Notes under the pieces: model-generated
The model's database searches: none
What the model saw: only the letters and a program-made list of their open reading frames with translations
Told to the model about the DNA's origin: nothing
Translations under genes and position numbers: made by a program
Origin: Apiotrichum sp. Y4204
Lineage: Eukaryota > Basidiomycota > Tremellomycetes > Trichosporonales > Trichosporonaceae
NCBI GenBank assembly: GCA_025531455.1
Contig: JAMYHL010000050.1
Span: 186,001-250,000, forward strand
Direction of reading: 5' to 3'
Length of the DNA stretch: 64,000 bases
Shown here: one piece after another, positions 20,631 through 31,599 of the stretch
Numbering within the stretch: position 1 is the stretch's first letter
How the letters are laid out: every line of letters begins with the position of its first letter

Positions 20631-23600
20631 ATGCCGCGCAAAACGTCAAAGCCCAAACCTGTAGAGATCACGGGTGGCGGGATCATTCAGGTCAGTATCC
20701 ACTCTGCATTCTGTTGCTTTGACCGATTCTTGATTGCCTGAAGCACCCGCTGAATCCTCAGCCTAAACGCAAGACTTGGAACACGGGGCAAGCCTTCATC
20801 CCTCCCGCCCGCATTGCCGATATTCCCGGACCACGGCGGAGTGCGTCCAATCGGAGAATGCCGTCGGCAAAGGAGCTCAAGAAACTCGTTCCCAAGAAGT
20901 CCAAGAGGAACCAGAAGAGCCTCTCCGTTCCCGCTGAAACACAGCCGCCTCCTTCCCATCTTGAGGAGGCCGAGGAAGGGTACTGGGAGGCCGATGGTAG
21001 ATGGATTGCCTCCACCACTACGCAAGTGAAGCAGGAGGATGAGACCTCGGGGAAGGAAGACCCTCATATTAAAGTGGATGAGCAAGACCCCCAAGAATCA
21101 TCTAGAGCGCGTGAGTACTGTCCTCCGTATAGGCTGACTTTAGCCACACCTGATGAGGTCTCTTCGCGGCTCGTCGCTCCCATCAGGGGTTTCCGAACCA
21201 ATCCAATGCAAAAAGCCATCAACAGAGCCACATCGTCGTCAACCCGAACCAGAGAAAGTCAAACAGCATCTAACAACCGCAGCCTTCAGTCTGACGCATC
21301 AAAGCTCCGACCTCTCACTCCTCGCTCGCTTCGCACAATGCACGGCTATGAGGAGGAGCCTCCTACTGAGAACCTACCCCTGTTCTATCCTCATGATCTG
21401 TCTGACTCTTCTGAGGACTTAGAGAGTGTCGAAAAAGCCTTCCCTTTTGATTATGAGGAAGAAGACGTAAATACTCGTCCTGCTCATCGTCCTTCAAACT
21501 TACCTGGTGTTCGATCTACCGACTCAAGTCGCTACCTCAACTCTAACTCACGCGTTCCGGATTCTGTTGATGACATTTCATCAGATCCCATGCGTTCGGC
21601 GGAACGCCATCGCAATGGGCAGTATGAGTTGCAGCGCCGCTCAGTTCCTCCTCGTGATACTCAGGAGCCACCCACCACTGAGGGCGACGAAGCACCTGAA
21701 GATAAAGAGAATCTCGGCAGAACTCAAAAGTCCAATCGCGTCAAGACATATGGCAAGAGGATCAAGTACGCTTATCGAATTCCCCACTCCGAGCCTCAAC
21801 CCTACAGCCAGCCCACCCGGTCGCGGTTGCCATCCCAGGCCGATGACTCTCTTCAGTCTTTAACCAAGTCTCAATCTCGTGGGAGGTCTACGGAGCTTGA
21901 GGGTCTGCGTCAAGACTCGAGTCAGTATCAGGAGGCATTCGATGAGCGCTGCTCATCAGAGGATACTGAGGTCGCCGAGAAGTTGGAGATTGAGGATCCC
22001 TTCGACCCCGATTGGTCGCCGGAGTTAGAGGTGAGATTAGGACGAGGGAGGTCCAGATGGGAGCTGCTCACGTTGTCCAGGCCATGTTTGGCGGTCTGCC
22101 TTCAAGTCTGCCACATCGTGGTCCTGACAATGGCATGGTCGCTATCACGGCTGCGTACCCTGCACACAGGTTTCGCATCCCCGACGATGTCCGCCCACCC
22201 ATTGCACGGCGTCCCCTCACCCGTCGGCCAAAGTTATACCAAGAGAACATGCCCTTCTTTGATACGGACCCCCGAGCGCGACTGGCATTCACTCAGAGTG
22301 AATTAGACTTGGCTTTTGGAAAGTGGGTGTCTCTTCCATATCAGGATCCAACCCATTGACCTCAAAGCGCTCAGAATCACCTCCGGGTTCCCATCCGAGT
22401 ACGCAAGCCTAAGCTTCTTCCACTCCAGTCGCGTGGTCCTCCACCAGACCAGTTTCTCCGGCCATTTCCGCGCATCACCATCGAGGAGTTCCGAGAGCGC
22501 TATCGTCACGAGGAGTACCGCTTCCCTGCCAATCCCCGATTTGTCAAAGCCTACCGGTCTGAGCCTACTCGGCGGGCACCACAGTGGAGGGACCCCCCTA
22601 GACATCCCAATCGGGCTCCGGCTGAGCCACGCATCGTTCATCCCAGTGATAACCTCAGTGAAGCCATTATGTCATTCCCGGCGACACAATCTCACGATCG
22701 CCGGAGCGGCCGGATAGCACTTCATGGGTTCAGGAAGACGAAAAAGCCGGCAGCACCGCGTCTACAATTCACCTCAAAGGCCCTTCCATCACAACCGAGC
22801 GTCGTCACCTCGGGTCCAACTTCGGCCGGGCCCTCGCGAACCCAAACTACAACCTCAGCGCCCCCAAATGCTCAGCAGCAATATGGGTCGACTGGCAGCT
22901 CTACTCCCCGACAGTCTAGCATCAATCCAAACCCCATCCATCCCTTCTCCTATGACGTACGACACGTTACGACTTCCAGCCAGGCACCCAGGGGCATTCT
23001 CAAGCCTTTTATCCCACAGGAGCCGCTTAATCCGCCTCTTCTTCGCCAACCGGGAGAGTCCGTATTCCTCCACTATGTCCCGGTTCCGGACGATCAAGAC
23101 GGCTTCGAACCCGATGATGAGCCTCCAGCTGTCCCCACCGACGTTTTGGTTGAAGAAGAAGAGGAGCTCATTGCTGTCAAACTGTCTGAAGGTGATGACG
23201 AGATTTTAATCCCACGCAAAGAGTTGGACGCGATGGAGGAAGCCGACTTGGATCGTATGACGAAGTCCATCGGTAGCTCCAAGCGCAAACGTGACGTGGT
23301 AGACGAAATCGAGGAGTTCGGACCCAATGAGAAGGACCCGGAGCTCGTTGCCCCTCAGTCACAAGCCAAGGCCACACCTACACGTCGAGCTCTCGGCGAC
23401 ATCACGGGCTCCGTTTCCTCCGGTACCTCTGGAAGCCGTCTATCTGGAATTGATATGACGGATCATCTCCTCAATCTCGCCAGGCTTGCTGTGAACACAC
23501 CAATCAAGCGCCCCGACCCCCGTCAACGTCGTCTCGACGAGAAGCGCGAGCGGCTGCAAGCTAAGCGGCGTGCGGAGCGTGAATCGGAGAAGGCTCTCAA

Positions 23601-24303
23601 GGCTAATCCACCCTCATCGTCACCGCTTTCTGCTACTTCGCTCGTGACACCCCACCAGCCGCCGTCGCGCGCCATCTTTGCTACCGCCACAAATCACTCA
23701 CCTACGAATCCCATCGCGATTCACCCCAGGCACGTTCAGTCGACCGCTTACAGGCGAGCCCCGCAGCCGAGTACCTCACTCAACCTTCCCCCGCGTCTCT
23801 ATCCCACAAAGTCGCTCCCCTCTCTGGCGCCACAGCCTACCGAAGAACCATCGCCGCCATTGAAGCGCACTAAGTCAATGGTCACTGCACGTGGGTCTCC
23901 TTCCCCCTTTCCTTATCTAAACTACCAGAGTTCAAGCTTCCGCGTCGCACGGACGAGCCTCCGCCGCCCGAACCGACCAAGCGAGAAAAGGTGGCACTTC
24001 GCCTTGCCAAGTCCTTCCCTAGCTTTGCGCGAGCGTTCCCTCTTCCGGCGCCTCCTCCCGCCCCGCCACCGGCCCCCCTTGGCATCGGCGGTCCTCTCAG
24101 AATGGCCCTCAAGCGCACACGTACGCATCTATAATTCTGTCTCGAGTTCCGCAGAGTCTGTCATCGCCCCAAGTTGTTCTGGCGACATGCCTGTTCACAC
24201 CATGACGTGTTCTGGTGTTATGTATGTTTGTACAGTAGCCGTTCAGCACCTCTCATGCATCGTGTCCTCCTATGGCTTGGAGCTCGCTGCCTTCCAGACC
24301 TAG
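20631..24303 (+). CDS. Large mostly disordered protein with KEN box and destruction box, 1133 aa, unknown function
   Basis: Seven exons: 20631-20690, 20762-21110, 21144-22030, 22081-22322, 22368-23890, 23929-24120 and 24155-24303 (3402 nt). Introns are 71, 33, 50, 45, 38 and 34 nt. The frame is consistent throughout, though the last exon and stop are the least sure. I recognise no folded family. The sequence is rich in Ser, Pro, Arg and Glu with basic clusters (KKLVPKKSKRNQK; SNRVKTYGKRIK; KRERLQAKRRAERES) that look like nuclear localisation signals. An acidic patch lies before the D-box (FEPDDEPP, VEEEEELIAVKLSEGDDE). Two degrons of the anaphase-promoting complex are visible: EDKENL at residues 323-327 and RRALGDITG at 852-860, the latter nearly identical to the mitotic-cyclin destruction box. 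This suggests a cell-cycle-regulated nuclear or chromosome protein; that is inference. Confidence 0.8.
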
Positions 24304-25027
24304 TAGCCTCTGATGGCGGCCCAGATCAGTCGATTGTGATATATATTCCCCTGTTGCCCGTCTGAGGCCGTTTCTGGATATCCCGGATCCGTGCCAGTGC
24401 ACCAGTGCTTTATGAAGCGACTCGAGAACGTCGTACGCGACTCGAGATGAGTGCGCCACTACACACAGCCCATCCCTCGATCGACGTAGCCGTCAGCACG
24501 CCAGCACCACGTCTCTGGGTTCCCTTGGCCATTCCTGGACACTGGAAAGCTGGACACTATGCAGCTAAACGCCAACAAGCAACAAGCAATTAACGCTAGC
24601 CGCACACGCGGGGTCCCTTAGACCGGACGCCCAGGCACAGGTACCATACCACTGTAGCCGATCGGTACTAGACGATCCACAATCCTCCTTGAGTCCCTGG
24701 TGCAGATACCCACAAGCCACAGGCCACAGGCCCACCAGGTACAGTAGCGCGGAATGGCGGAAACGAGCCGCGGATTGCACTGAACTCGACGGACAGGGCC
24801 GCAATAAAAGCTTGTTTACATTTCGGATGGGCGGGTCTAGTCCCATGTCCCGGCTGCTTTTGTGCTCATGAGCTCTTGCCCAGCATGAGAGTGAGCGGAA
24901 CGAGGTGAGATCGCGACGGAAGATATAACTACTACATAAGGGTAAACACAGACAGACAACACGGTATGGGGCAGAATCTATGTGTTCGATGGGGCGACGT
25001 AAGCCCGCGCGTCGCCAGCGCGGTCCG
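24304..25027. other. Intergenic, no gene seen
   Basis: The 3' flank of the KEN-box protein gene and the 3' flank of the convergent Ser/Pro-rich hypothetical gene. Only short overlapping open frames. Imperfect CCACAGG repeats occur near 24715-24735. Confidence 0.5.
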
Positions 25028-25591
25028 CTAGCAACCGCCACCGCCACCACGATCGCGCTCGTGGCATGTGATCGTAGCAGGTACCGTGCTGCGCGGCGGA
25101 CGCGCATCGTGTGCTATTCCGGTCACGCTTGGAGTCGAGTCAAAAGCTGTCGTGGTGGCGAATGCTATGCGACTGCTCGGACGGGCGCGCGTTGCCTTGG
25201 AAGCCAGACGTAGGGGGAGGAGCCAGGGCGCGGGAGCGGGCGAGGGGGAGGGGTAGGGGGCCGGGAAGGACTGCAGCGGCGTTTCGGTGTGTGGAGCAGG
25301 CACTGGGTGTGTCTCGACTTCCAGCGGGAGCGCGGAGCACGACGAAGAGGATGACGATGAGGTTGGGGACGTGGGCGAGATCGGCGAGGTGGGAGTGGTG
25401 GGAGAGGAGGGCCACGACGCGGAGAAGGAAGAGGGAGTTGGGCTCGGTGTCGACTCCAGGTCTGCAATGCGGTGCTGTTTCCAGTACGGGAGATATGGCT
25501 TTGGGACCTTGGCGCGCGACGGTCGAGCGCCGGTGCGCTGCAGGTGTGCCGAGACGTCGTCGATGGGGAGTGTCCACGGGCTGCTCGTCAT
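25028..25591 (-). CDS. Hypothetical Ser/Pro-rich protein, 187 aa
   Basis: A single-exon reading from the ATG at 25591. It starts MTSSPWTLPIDDVSAHLQRT, followed by ARPSRAKVPKPYLPYWKQHR, which looks like a short conserved helical or peptide motif. Then comes ~90 residues of Ser/Pro/Thr low complexity (SPTSPTSSSSS; YPSPSPAPAPW) and an Arg/Thr-rich tail ending in Gly repeats. The frame is open a little further upstream, but no earlier ATG lies in it. No family recognised. The composition could be a disordered regulator or cell-surface-type protein without a visible signal peptide. It could also be a fragment with missing exons. Moderate doubt that it is a gene. Confidence 0.42.
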   Translation of the reverse strand: MTSSPWTLPIDDVSAHLQRTGARPSRAKVPKPYLPYWKQHRIADLESTPSPTPSSFSASWPSSPTTPTSPISPTSPTSSSSSSSCSALPLEVETHPVPAPHTETPLQSFPAPYPSPSPAPAPWLLPLRLASKATRARPSSRIAFATTTAFDSTPSVTGIAHDARPPRSTVPATITCHERDRGGGGGC

Positions 25592-26421
25592 TGCTGCTGC
25601 GTGTTGCCCTTGTGTTTGTGCTGCGCTGATCTGCACTTTGGGAGGGGTGAATGGGTGAAGTTGAAGTGCTGTGCAGATGGCGCTAATATGTGCTGAACAG
25701 AGAGTGGATGGTCAAGTGTGCAAGCGTGCAGCTGTGCAGCTGTGAAAGAGGGCAGGTGGTGTGTGTTGGGATGCATGGAGCATGGAGATACGTGTGCGTT
25801 GTGCAGAGACAAACATGCAGGGATGGATGCATGCATGGTCGTGTGCTCAGCCTTCTTGTCATCTTGTCTGCCTCGCACTCGCACTCGCATGCTCGCACTT
25901 GCTCGCCCCACAGGCCAAACACACACAAACGCAGCCACACATCGCACACATCCGCTCGCCGGGGCACACAGATATGCTCTGCGTCGCATCCAATATGATA
26001 CTCCAGATACATGCATGTCTGTTCCAGTACTCTGCGATCAGGAAAAGATGCCTCGAAGAGTTACGTTACTGCCCAAACGCGTCGTTATCAGGAATGATGA
26101 ACAGGAATGACACTACCAGCGCCTGAAACAGTAATGACAGAAAGCAGAGATCTCTACAACCCGGCAATTCATGCATCCACAATCCTGATGCACACTTATC
26201 CTTAAAATCCACTTTACTCTGGCGCGGGACGGGTGTGCATGACTATTCCCCCGGTGTCTCACAGCGAAACAAGCAAACTCTCGGACACAAAGATATGGGC
26301 AACCATCTATGCATGTCTTGGGACATCTACAGTCATCTATGGGGAATCGGAGAGTACAACAACATTCAGTGATACAAGGGCGACACGACGAGTGTTCAAA
26401 GGATCCACAGCTGGACTGGCT
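25592..26421. other. Intergenic, CA/TG-rich, no gene seen
   Basis: Low-complexity stretches rich in GTGTG, ATGCATG and CACTCGCA units (25720-25985). Overlapping open frames on both strands are His/Cys-rich artefacts of this composition. It contains the 3' flank of the oxononanoate-synthase-like gene. Confidence 0.5.
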
Positions 26422-27900
26422 CTAAAGCTTAGCGAGGAGAGGGGCGGCGTAGGTGCGGTCCTTGGTCTGGGCGTAGGCGTAGAGCGAGTCTACGAGGTGG
26501 TCGAGAGCGTAGCGGTCGAGATTGCTGCGGAGACAGATGCGAATGCGCTCCATCCCGGGGGCGACGGCGGGAGGGACGATAGAGGAGACGACAATGCCGC
26601 GGTCAAGGAGGAAGCGGTAGGCCTCCTCGGGGTCGGGGGTGATGATAGCGGCAATGGCCGAGGCAGGGCGCTCCGGAAGAAGGGTGGCGGCCTCGGCCGG
26701 GAAAGGGAGGGTGGTCTGCTCGGGACGGCGGTAGACATGAGAAGGGCAAACAGCGAGGAGTTCGTCGACGCGGTGGTTAAAGTACTCGATGGCGTCGAAG
26801 AGGCTCTCGCGGAGGCGGTCGCCGGCGGGGGTGGAAATGACGTCGAGTGCAGTGTTGATGGAGATGAGGACGCTGTGGGGAGGGGCGGTGGAGAAGATGA
26901 CGGACCGCGAGGAGTTGGTCATGAAGTACTTGACGATGGAGGACATGAGGAGGGCACTGCCGGCGCAGCCAAAGCCCTTGGAGAAGGTGATGAGGCGGAC
27001 GTGCACACGGTTACGGTACTCGGGACCCAGAGCCCAGGTGATACCCCTGCCACCCTGGCCATAGAGAGCAACTGAGTGGGCCTCGTCTACAAAGTTGCAC
27101 TGCTGCTCGCGGGGAACATAGTCGTCAAGGATGTCGAGGAAGGCAGGAAGAGGGGCAAAGTCGGCGTCCATGGAGTAGAGCGACTCGGTGGCGAAGAAAA
27201 CAGTGGGCTTGGGACCGTCCCGCGGGTTGAGGACCTCGGCGGGGATGTTGTGAAGGAGCTCGGCGAGTGCCTCAGGGTCATTGTGACGCATACGGAAACG
27301 GCGTGTCTTGGGGACTGCGGAGCCACGGAGACCGTCGATGAAAGAGGCGTGCATGAGCTCGTCGTAGATGATAATGTCGTGCTTGTGGGGGACCGTGACA
27401 AAGAAGGCACGGTTGCCATCAAAGCCAGTGCTGAAGAGAAGCGAGTCTTCAGAGCCAAAGTAGTTGGCGAGGCGGGCCTCGAGGTCGGCGTGCTGACTGC
27501 TGGAGCCACTGAGGAGACGGCTTCCAGTCGAACCCATGATACGCGGCGCAGCAGCAAGGTTGGCAAGGTACTGCTCACGAACTTCCTCGCTAGTGGTAAG
27601 GCCGAGGTAGTCGCTCGAAGACTAAAAATGGGGTCAGTTACACTTTTGTCACACCGAAATCCAACAAGGAACCGACTCGTGAGGTACATTTGTTTCGCAA
27701 ACGAGTCGGACCTTGGCACTCACCAAGTCCTGGAGCTGGGCCGGGTCGTGAGCCACCAGTGGACGGACGGTGCCACCCATCTCCTTCCTCTGCTTCAGAA
27801 GGGCGGCGAGTGTCACGTCTAGTGTCTGGATCGTTCCCGCCTGCTCCTTGCGCTGGTGGAGGAGAGAGGCGAGAGTCTGATCAAAGAGTTGGGCGGGCAT
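26422..27900 (-). CDS. 8-amino-7-oxononanoate synthase-like PLP enzyme (alpha-oxoamine synthase family), 458 aa
   Basis: Two exons, 27724-27900 and 26422-27621 (1377 nt), with a 102-nt intron. A fold-type I PLP enzyme that condenses an amino acid with an acyl thioester; by similarity L-alanine with pimeloyl-CoA/ACP in biotin synthesis. Family signatures in order: SSSDYLGLTTSEEVREQYL, IMGSTGSRLLSGSSSQH, IIYDELMHASFIDGLRGS, FATESLYSMDADFAPL, NFVDEAHSVALYGQGGRGI (Asp binding the pyridine N), and LITFSKGFGCAGSALL with the Schiff-base Lys. No mitochondrial presequence is evident, which argues against 5-aminolevulinate synthase. Substrate specificity is not certain, because serine palmitoyl-transferase-like relatives share the fold. 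The N terminus carries a duplicated ~21-residue unit (LLHQRKEQAGT / LLKQRKEMGGT). Confidence 0.9.
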
Positions 27901-29193
27901 TGTGAGAGTTGAGTGCTTGTGTAGTCGGGATGAGTCGAGTTGAGTAGGATGGTGGGAATGGCTTCCAGCAGGCGAGGTTTATGTATCGTTTGCGACCCCG
28001 CTTTATCCAGACCATCTCTAGAGATCCTGGAGACAACAGCCTTGAAACAGTAGGAACACCCAAGGTGGACCGCAGAGGGATAAACTATCCCCAGCACGTC
28101 GTCGCAAGAAGTCAGAGGGCGAGTATCTGCCACGGCGATGCTGGGCGGCGAGATTTGGATTCCTCATCTGCGCCACCGGCCTGTTCGATTGTTTCGGAGC
28201 CGCAGGCTTCCGGCCTACACAAGGTGCGGTGTTGGGTCAAAGAAGATTAAGCAGTGGCGCTGCTTATCGCTGTGGGGCCAGCACCGGCTGGCGTCGGCGG
28301 AAAGTACAAGCTTCACCGCTGAGCGTCCTTTCCGGTTACGCCCCATTACTCATACACGTTCCGGCCAGCACAGCGGACAGCGGGACATTCCAAGCTTGCA
28401 AGCTCGACGTACGACGTGTCAAGTCCTGGATCTGGGGCCGGGCCCGAAAACCTATCCTAACCCTCGATCTGTAACCTGTGACTCAGTAACTGTACGAGAG
28501 ATCCTCCCAGGACCCGAAGACACCGGTCACAGGTTTTGCATCTGAAACTTCTCTGGGAGCTCGTCTAGATCGCGTGAATCTATCGAGGAGCACGACTTGA
28601 CCATCATCGTAGTTTGTATCATTGCGACAGAGTAGTACATATGTGTCCGATCCCAACGATCTCGGGAGTGGACCAGTGCCGCAATGTCTGCGAGACAGGG
28701 ACCTCAGCGACCCAATAGATTTAAACTCTGCCTCTTGTTCCGGCTTGACCGTGTTGGGGTCAGGTCACTCAGGGGGACCGGTCACTGCCACCGCAAGGCA
28801 CGATCTCTTGGGCTACGCGCGACACTTCGACACTTTGCAAGGGGGCGTCAGCACGCGTGCAAGGCTGTGCTGAGTTATTAACACCTGTGGCGGCACACGA
28901 CATCACATATCACAGACGATCCGTTCGTGCATTCTTTCCCCACTACAGTACAAGCATCAGATACATTTGGGTCATCGTATATCAATACCCTAGATCTAGT
29001 GGCCGTATGTCGATCTCGCAGCCTGCCGTACAGCCTTTGGCCACACTTGCAGCTATCCTCTTGGACCTGTTGACTCCGCATAAGCCCAACAATGACATCA
29101 TGGAGCAACAGTAGGACCGAACGAATACTCTCCAACTTCCAGCTCAAACCTCCAGTCCAGGGTCTCCATGTTGGCGAAGTCTCCGGTGCCCTG
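27901..29193. other. Intergenic, no gene seen
   Basis: 1.3 kb between the 5' end of the oxononanoate-synthase-like gene and the 3' end of the next minus-strand gene. Short overlapping open frames only. Possible promoter for the former. No clear repeat. Confidence 0.5.
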
Positions 29194-31599
29194 TCAAGTA
29201 GGCTTATCCCAACTGCTGTACTGCTCCCTGAGTTTCGTCTCCCACTCCGAAACCGATACTGTCGGAGAGCGGTCCCTTTTACTGTCGTATTCCAGCAATT
29301 GCTTGTCGGTCATGAGAATCCAGTGCGGCCCACGACTCCATCCCAGGAAGGTTCTGCCTGTACTTTGCGCGCTGTCTGAGCCGGAGAGAACATCCTTCAG
29401 GCCATTAAGCACGAGGTCCAGCCGGGGCACGCGCTCGCGTCCGTCGGCACGGATGCGCCATGATGTGCTGTTTTCACGGGCGGTGCTCATAAACCTGCTT
29501 GTGACCTCCGCGTCGCCGGATTTCTCGGCCATCGATAGGAAGAACAATGCCTGTCGCCAGGCGTATGCCGCATTCTTGATGGTTCCTAGAGGATGGGGCT
29601 TGGCGGCGGCATCCCAGAGCAGCCGACAGCACCTCTTCCATGCATGCACGGCGAGATCGTACCAATCTGCCGTGACGCCGAGGGAGACGAACGTCGCCAA
29701 GTTGTGCGTCGTGAGGATCTGCCCCTGCTCGATCACTTCACCTTGCTGGACAACATAGGACCGGTGGGCGGGGGTCGGTAGCTTCATGTCGTCGATGCGG
29801 TCCTGGCAAATGCGGCCAATGTTGCAGTGGGACCTGGCGAGCTGATTGGTATCAATGCTGTAGTACTTGGCATACAAGGTACCGGCGACGATCTTTGCGG
29901 CGATGTTGGCGGCACGTGAGAACTTTGACGAAAAGTCACCCATGAAGATGTCCGCCGCGAGTTCCTCGACAAAGGGCGTGTTGACGCCGGCAGCGACCGC
30001 CAGACTGGACAGCTGGGCGATGAATGGATTCGGTACGATCGTCCCCGGCCACTGCTGGATGGCTACCTTGGCTGCATGGCGCAGAACCTGCATCGACTCC
30101 TTTCCACTCGCCTCGACGCGGTGTTTCTCGGTCGCCGCAACCCACGGGAGCTCTGAGATTCGCACCTGGTGCTCGTAATTGAGAAGCAGCAGTGATCTGC
30201 GTCTGGCGAATGCCGCATAGTTTGCCGCCATAACACGTCCCAGGGGAAGGTCGGAGTATGATGTCAATACGTTTCGACGAACGTCCCGTGGAAGCAAAGC
30301 AGCGTAAATCTCGGCGCTGGGAATTAGACGTTCCGATAAGAGAACATCAAGCGGCGCGGCATGGGCAGTCCACAATACACGCCGAAGGGACAATGGAAGA
30401 AGTTGGCCCTCGGGTACATTATGTTGCTGTGCCTCGAGTGAGGTAATCGGCCCGCCATAAGATTCCGGGTCTTGTATACCTTCACCCAGGTCCGTATTTG
30501 TGTCCGCAATGCGCGAGGCGGTGATGACACCAAGTGTCCGATGCGATGGAATGTTTGCAACGCGTTTCTGCCGCTCTCGAAGACGGGTGAGCGACGCCGA
30601 TCCCCAGGCACCGCGCTTGGCGATCATTCCAGTGACGGCGATTCGAACGCGTCCGTTGATTCGGTCGGTGAGATTCCCGTGTCGCACTGCTTCTCGGGTA
30701 CCATCCACCAGCCAGGACAGATTCCGACGTTTGCGGGACGGATTCCCATGCTCTGCAACCGCCGCATCGTACTCTTCAAGGAGGGCACGCGCAGTCATCA
30801 TCCATTGTTCGTCAAAAGATTTGTCGTCGAGGCTCCCATGCGACGGCATCCGCTGACTCCACAAGGCGAGGAATCGGTCAGAGAGCGGATTCCACACTTT
30901 GAGAACGACGCGCATCTGTTCGATGTCGGGAGATACTCGCTTATTTCGAAGAGCGTCACTGGCTTCTTTGGCAGTGCGGCGCCAAGCGTATCCGATAGGA
31001 GCACGTTCCTGGGCCGGCAGCGCCGGAACCGGGGCAAAGCGCAGGGCGGTCGCGAAGGGGGTGATCGCATCGATAACTTGCAGTGCGCCCTTGCTATCGC
31101 CTGCACGAAGCAACCAAGCAATTGTGAGAAGCGCCATCTCCTCGGGAGCGTTGGCGGTGAACGCTCCAGTATCGAGCATGGCATTCAGCTCCGCGAGACC
31201 AGCATCAGAAAGATAGTGGGAGAACAGTTCCTGTCGCAGGAGAAGGGATGAAAAGTGATCCCGTCCCTTACGTTTCGTGTCCGGGTTTGAAGGAGATCCC
31301 CTTCTCGTTTTGTCGCCGAGTAGCTTGTCCGCGAGCTGGCGCTCACTGTCGTCCACGTCGGCAGCGACGGCCCTCCCGGTGGCGAACCCGCCATGCCCGA
31401 CCTGGAGAGTGACCCACGGCGGAAACTTCTTCACAGGCACGCGCGACCCGATAGAGAGCGACCCATCGGCCATCCCGCGCACGGTGTCGCGCCACGCGTC
31501 GGCGCGCTGAGCAGCGCGTTTCCTCACTCCCGCATCCTGGTGCCCCTCGGCCGTTTCGAGCGCCTTGAGGAGCTGGCCGTACGCGAACTGGGACGACAT
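29194..31599 (-). CDS. Large intronless protein of unknown function, 801 aa
   Basis: A single uninterrupted frame. I chose the ATG at 31599 (MSSQFAYGQLLKALETAEGH), where clear helical protein sequence begins. The frame stays open to 32094, and Arg/Ser-rich alternative starts at 31656 (MQARRRLFNTLTPRRASRA) or 31851 could add a mitochondrial-type presequence. After the start come ARKRAAQRADAW-like helices, VGSRVPVKKFPPWVTLQVGH (actual ISGSRVPVKKFPPWV-type segment), GGFATGRAVA, HYLSDAGLAELNAMLDTG and MALLTIAWLLRAGDSKGALQ. The middle and C-terminal parts are alpha-helical and end with HWILMTDKQLLEYDSKRD. From memory, uncharacterised proteins with a similar P-W-V-T...GGFATG segment occur in bacteria and fungi; I cannot verify this here. 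No catalytic motif recognised. Lack of introns stands out among intron-rich neighbours. Confidence 0.78.
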   Translation of the reverse strand: MSSQFAYGQLLKALETAEGHQDAGVRKRAAQRADAWRDTVRGMADGSLSIGSRVPVKKFPPWVTLQVGHGGFATGRAVAADVDDSERQLADKLLGDKTRRGSPSNPDTKRKGRDHFSSLLLRQELFSHYLSDAGLAELNAMLDTGAFTANAPEEMALLTIAWLLRAGDSKGALQVIDAITPFATALRFAPVPALPAQERAPIGYAWRRTAKEASDALRNKRVSPDIEQMRVVLKVWNPLSDRFLALWSQRMPSHGSLDDKSFDEQWMMTARALLEEYDAAVAEHGNPSRKRRNLSWLVDGTREAVRHGNLTDRINGRVRIAVTGMIAKRGAWGSASLTRLRERQKRVANIPSHRTLGVITASRIADTNTDLGEGIQDPESYGGPITSLEAQQHNVPEGQLLPLSLRRVLWTAHAAPLDVLLSERLIPSAEIYAALLPRDVRRNVLTSYSDLPLGRVMAANYAAFARRRSLLLLNYEHQVRISELPWVAATEKHRVEASGKESMQVLRHAAKVAIQQWPGTIVPNPFIAQLSSLAVAAGVNTPFVEELAADIFMGDFSSKFSRAANIAAKIVAGTLYAKYYSIDTNQLARSHCNIGRICQDRIDDMKLPTPAHRSYVVQQGEVIEQGQILTTHNLATFVSLGVTADWYDLAVHAWKRCCRLLWDAAAKPHPLGTIKNAAYAWRQALFFLSMAEKSGDAEVTSRFMSTARENSTSWRIRADGRERVPRLDLVLNGLKDVLSGSDSAQSTGRTFLGWSRGPHWILMTDKQLLEYDSKRDRSPTVSVSEWETKLREQYSSWDKPT

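Noticed and set aside
26422..27900. 5-aminolevulinate synthase as the identity of the PLP enzyme
   Set aside because: No mitochondrial presequence or heme-regulatory CP motifs. The motif set fits oxononanoate synthase-like proteins better.
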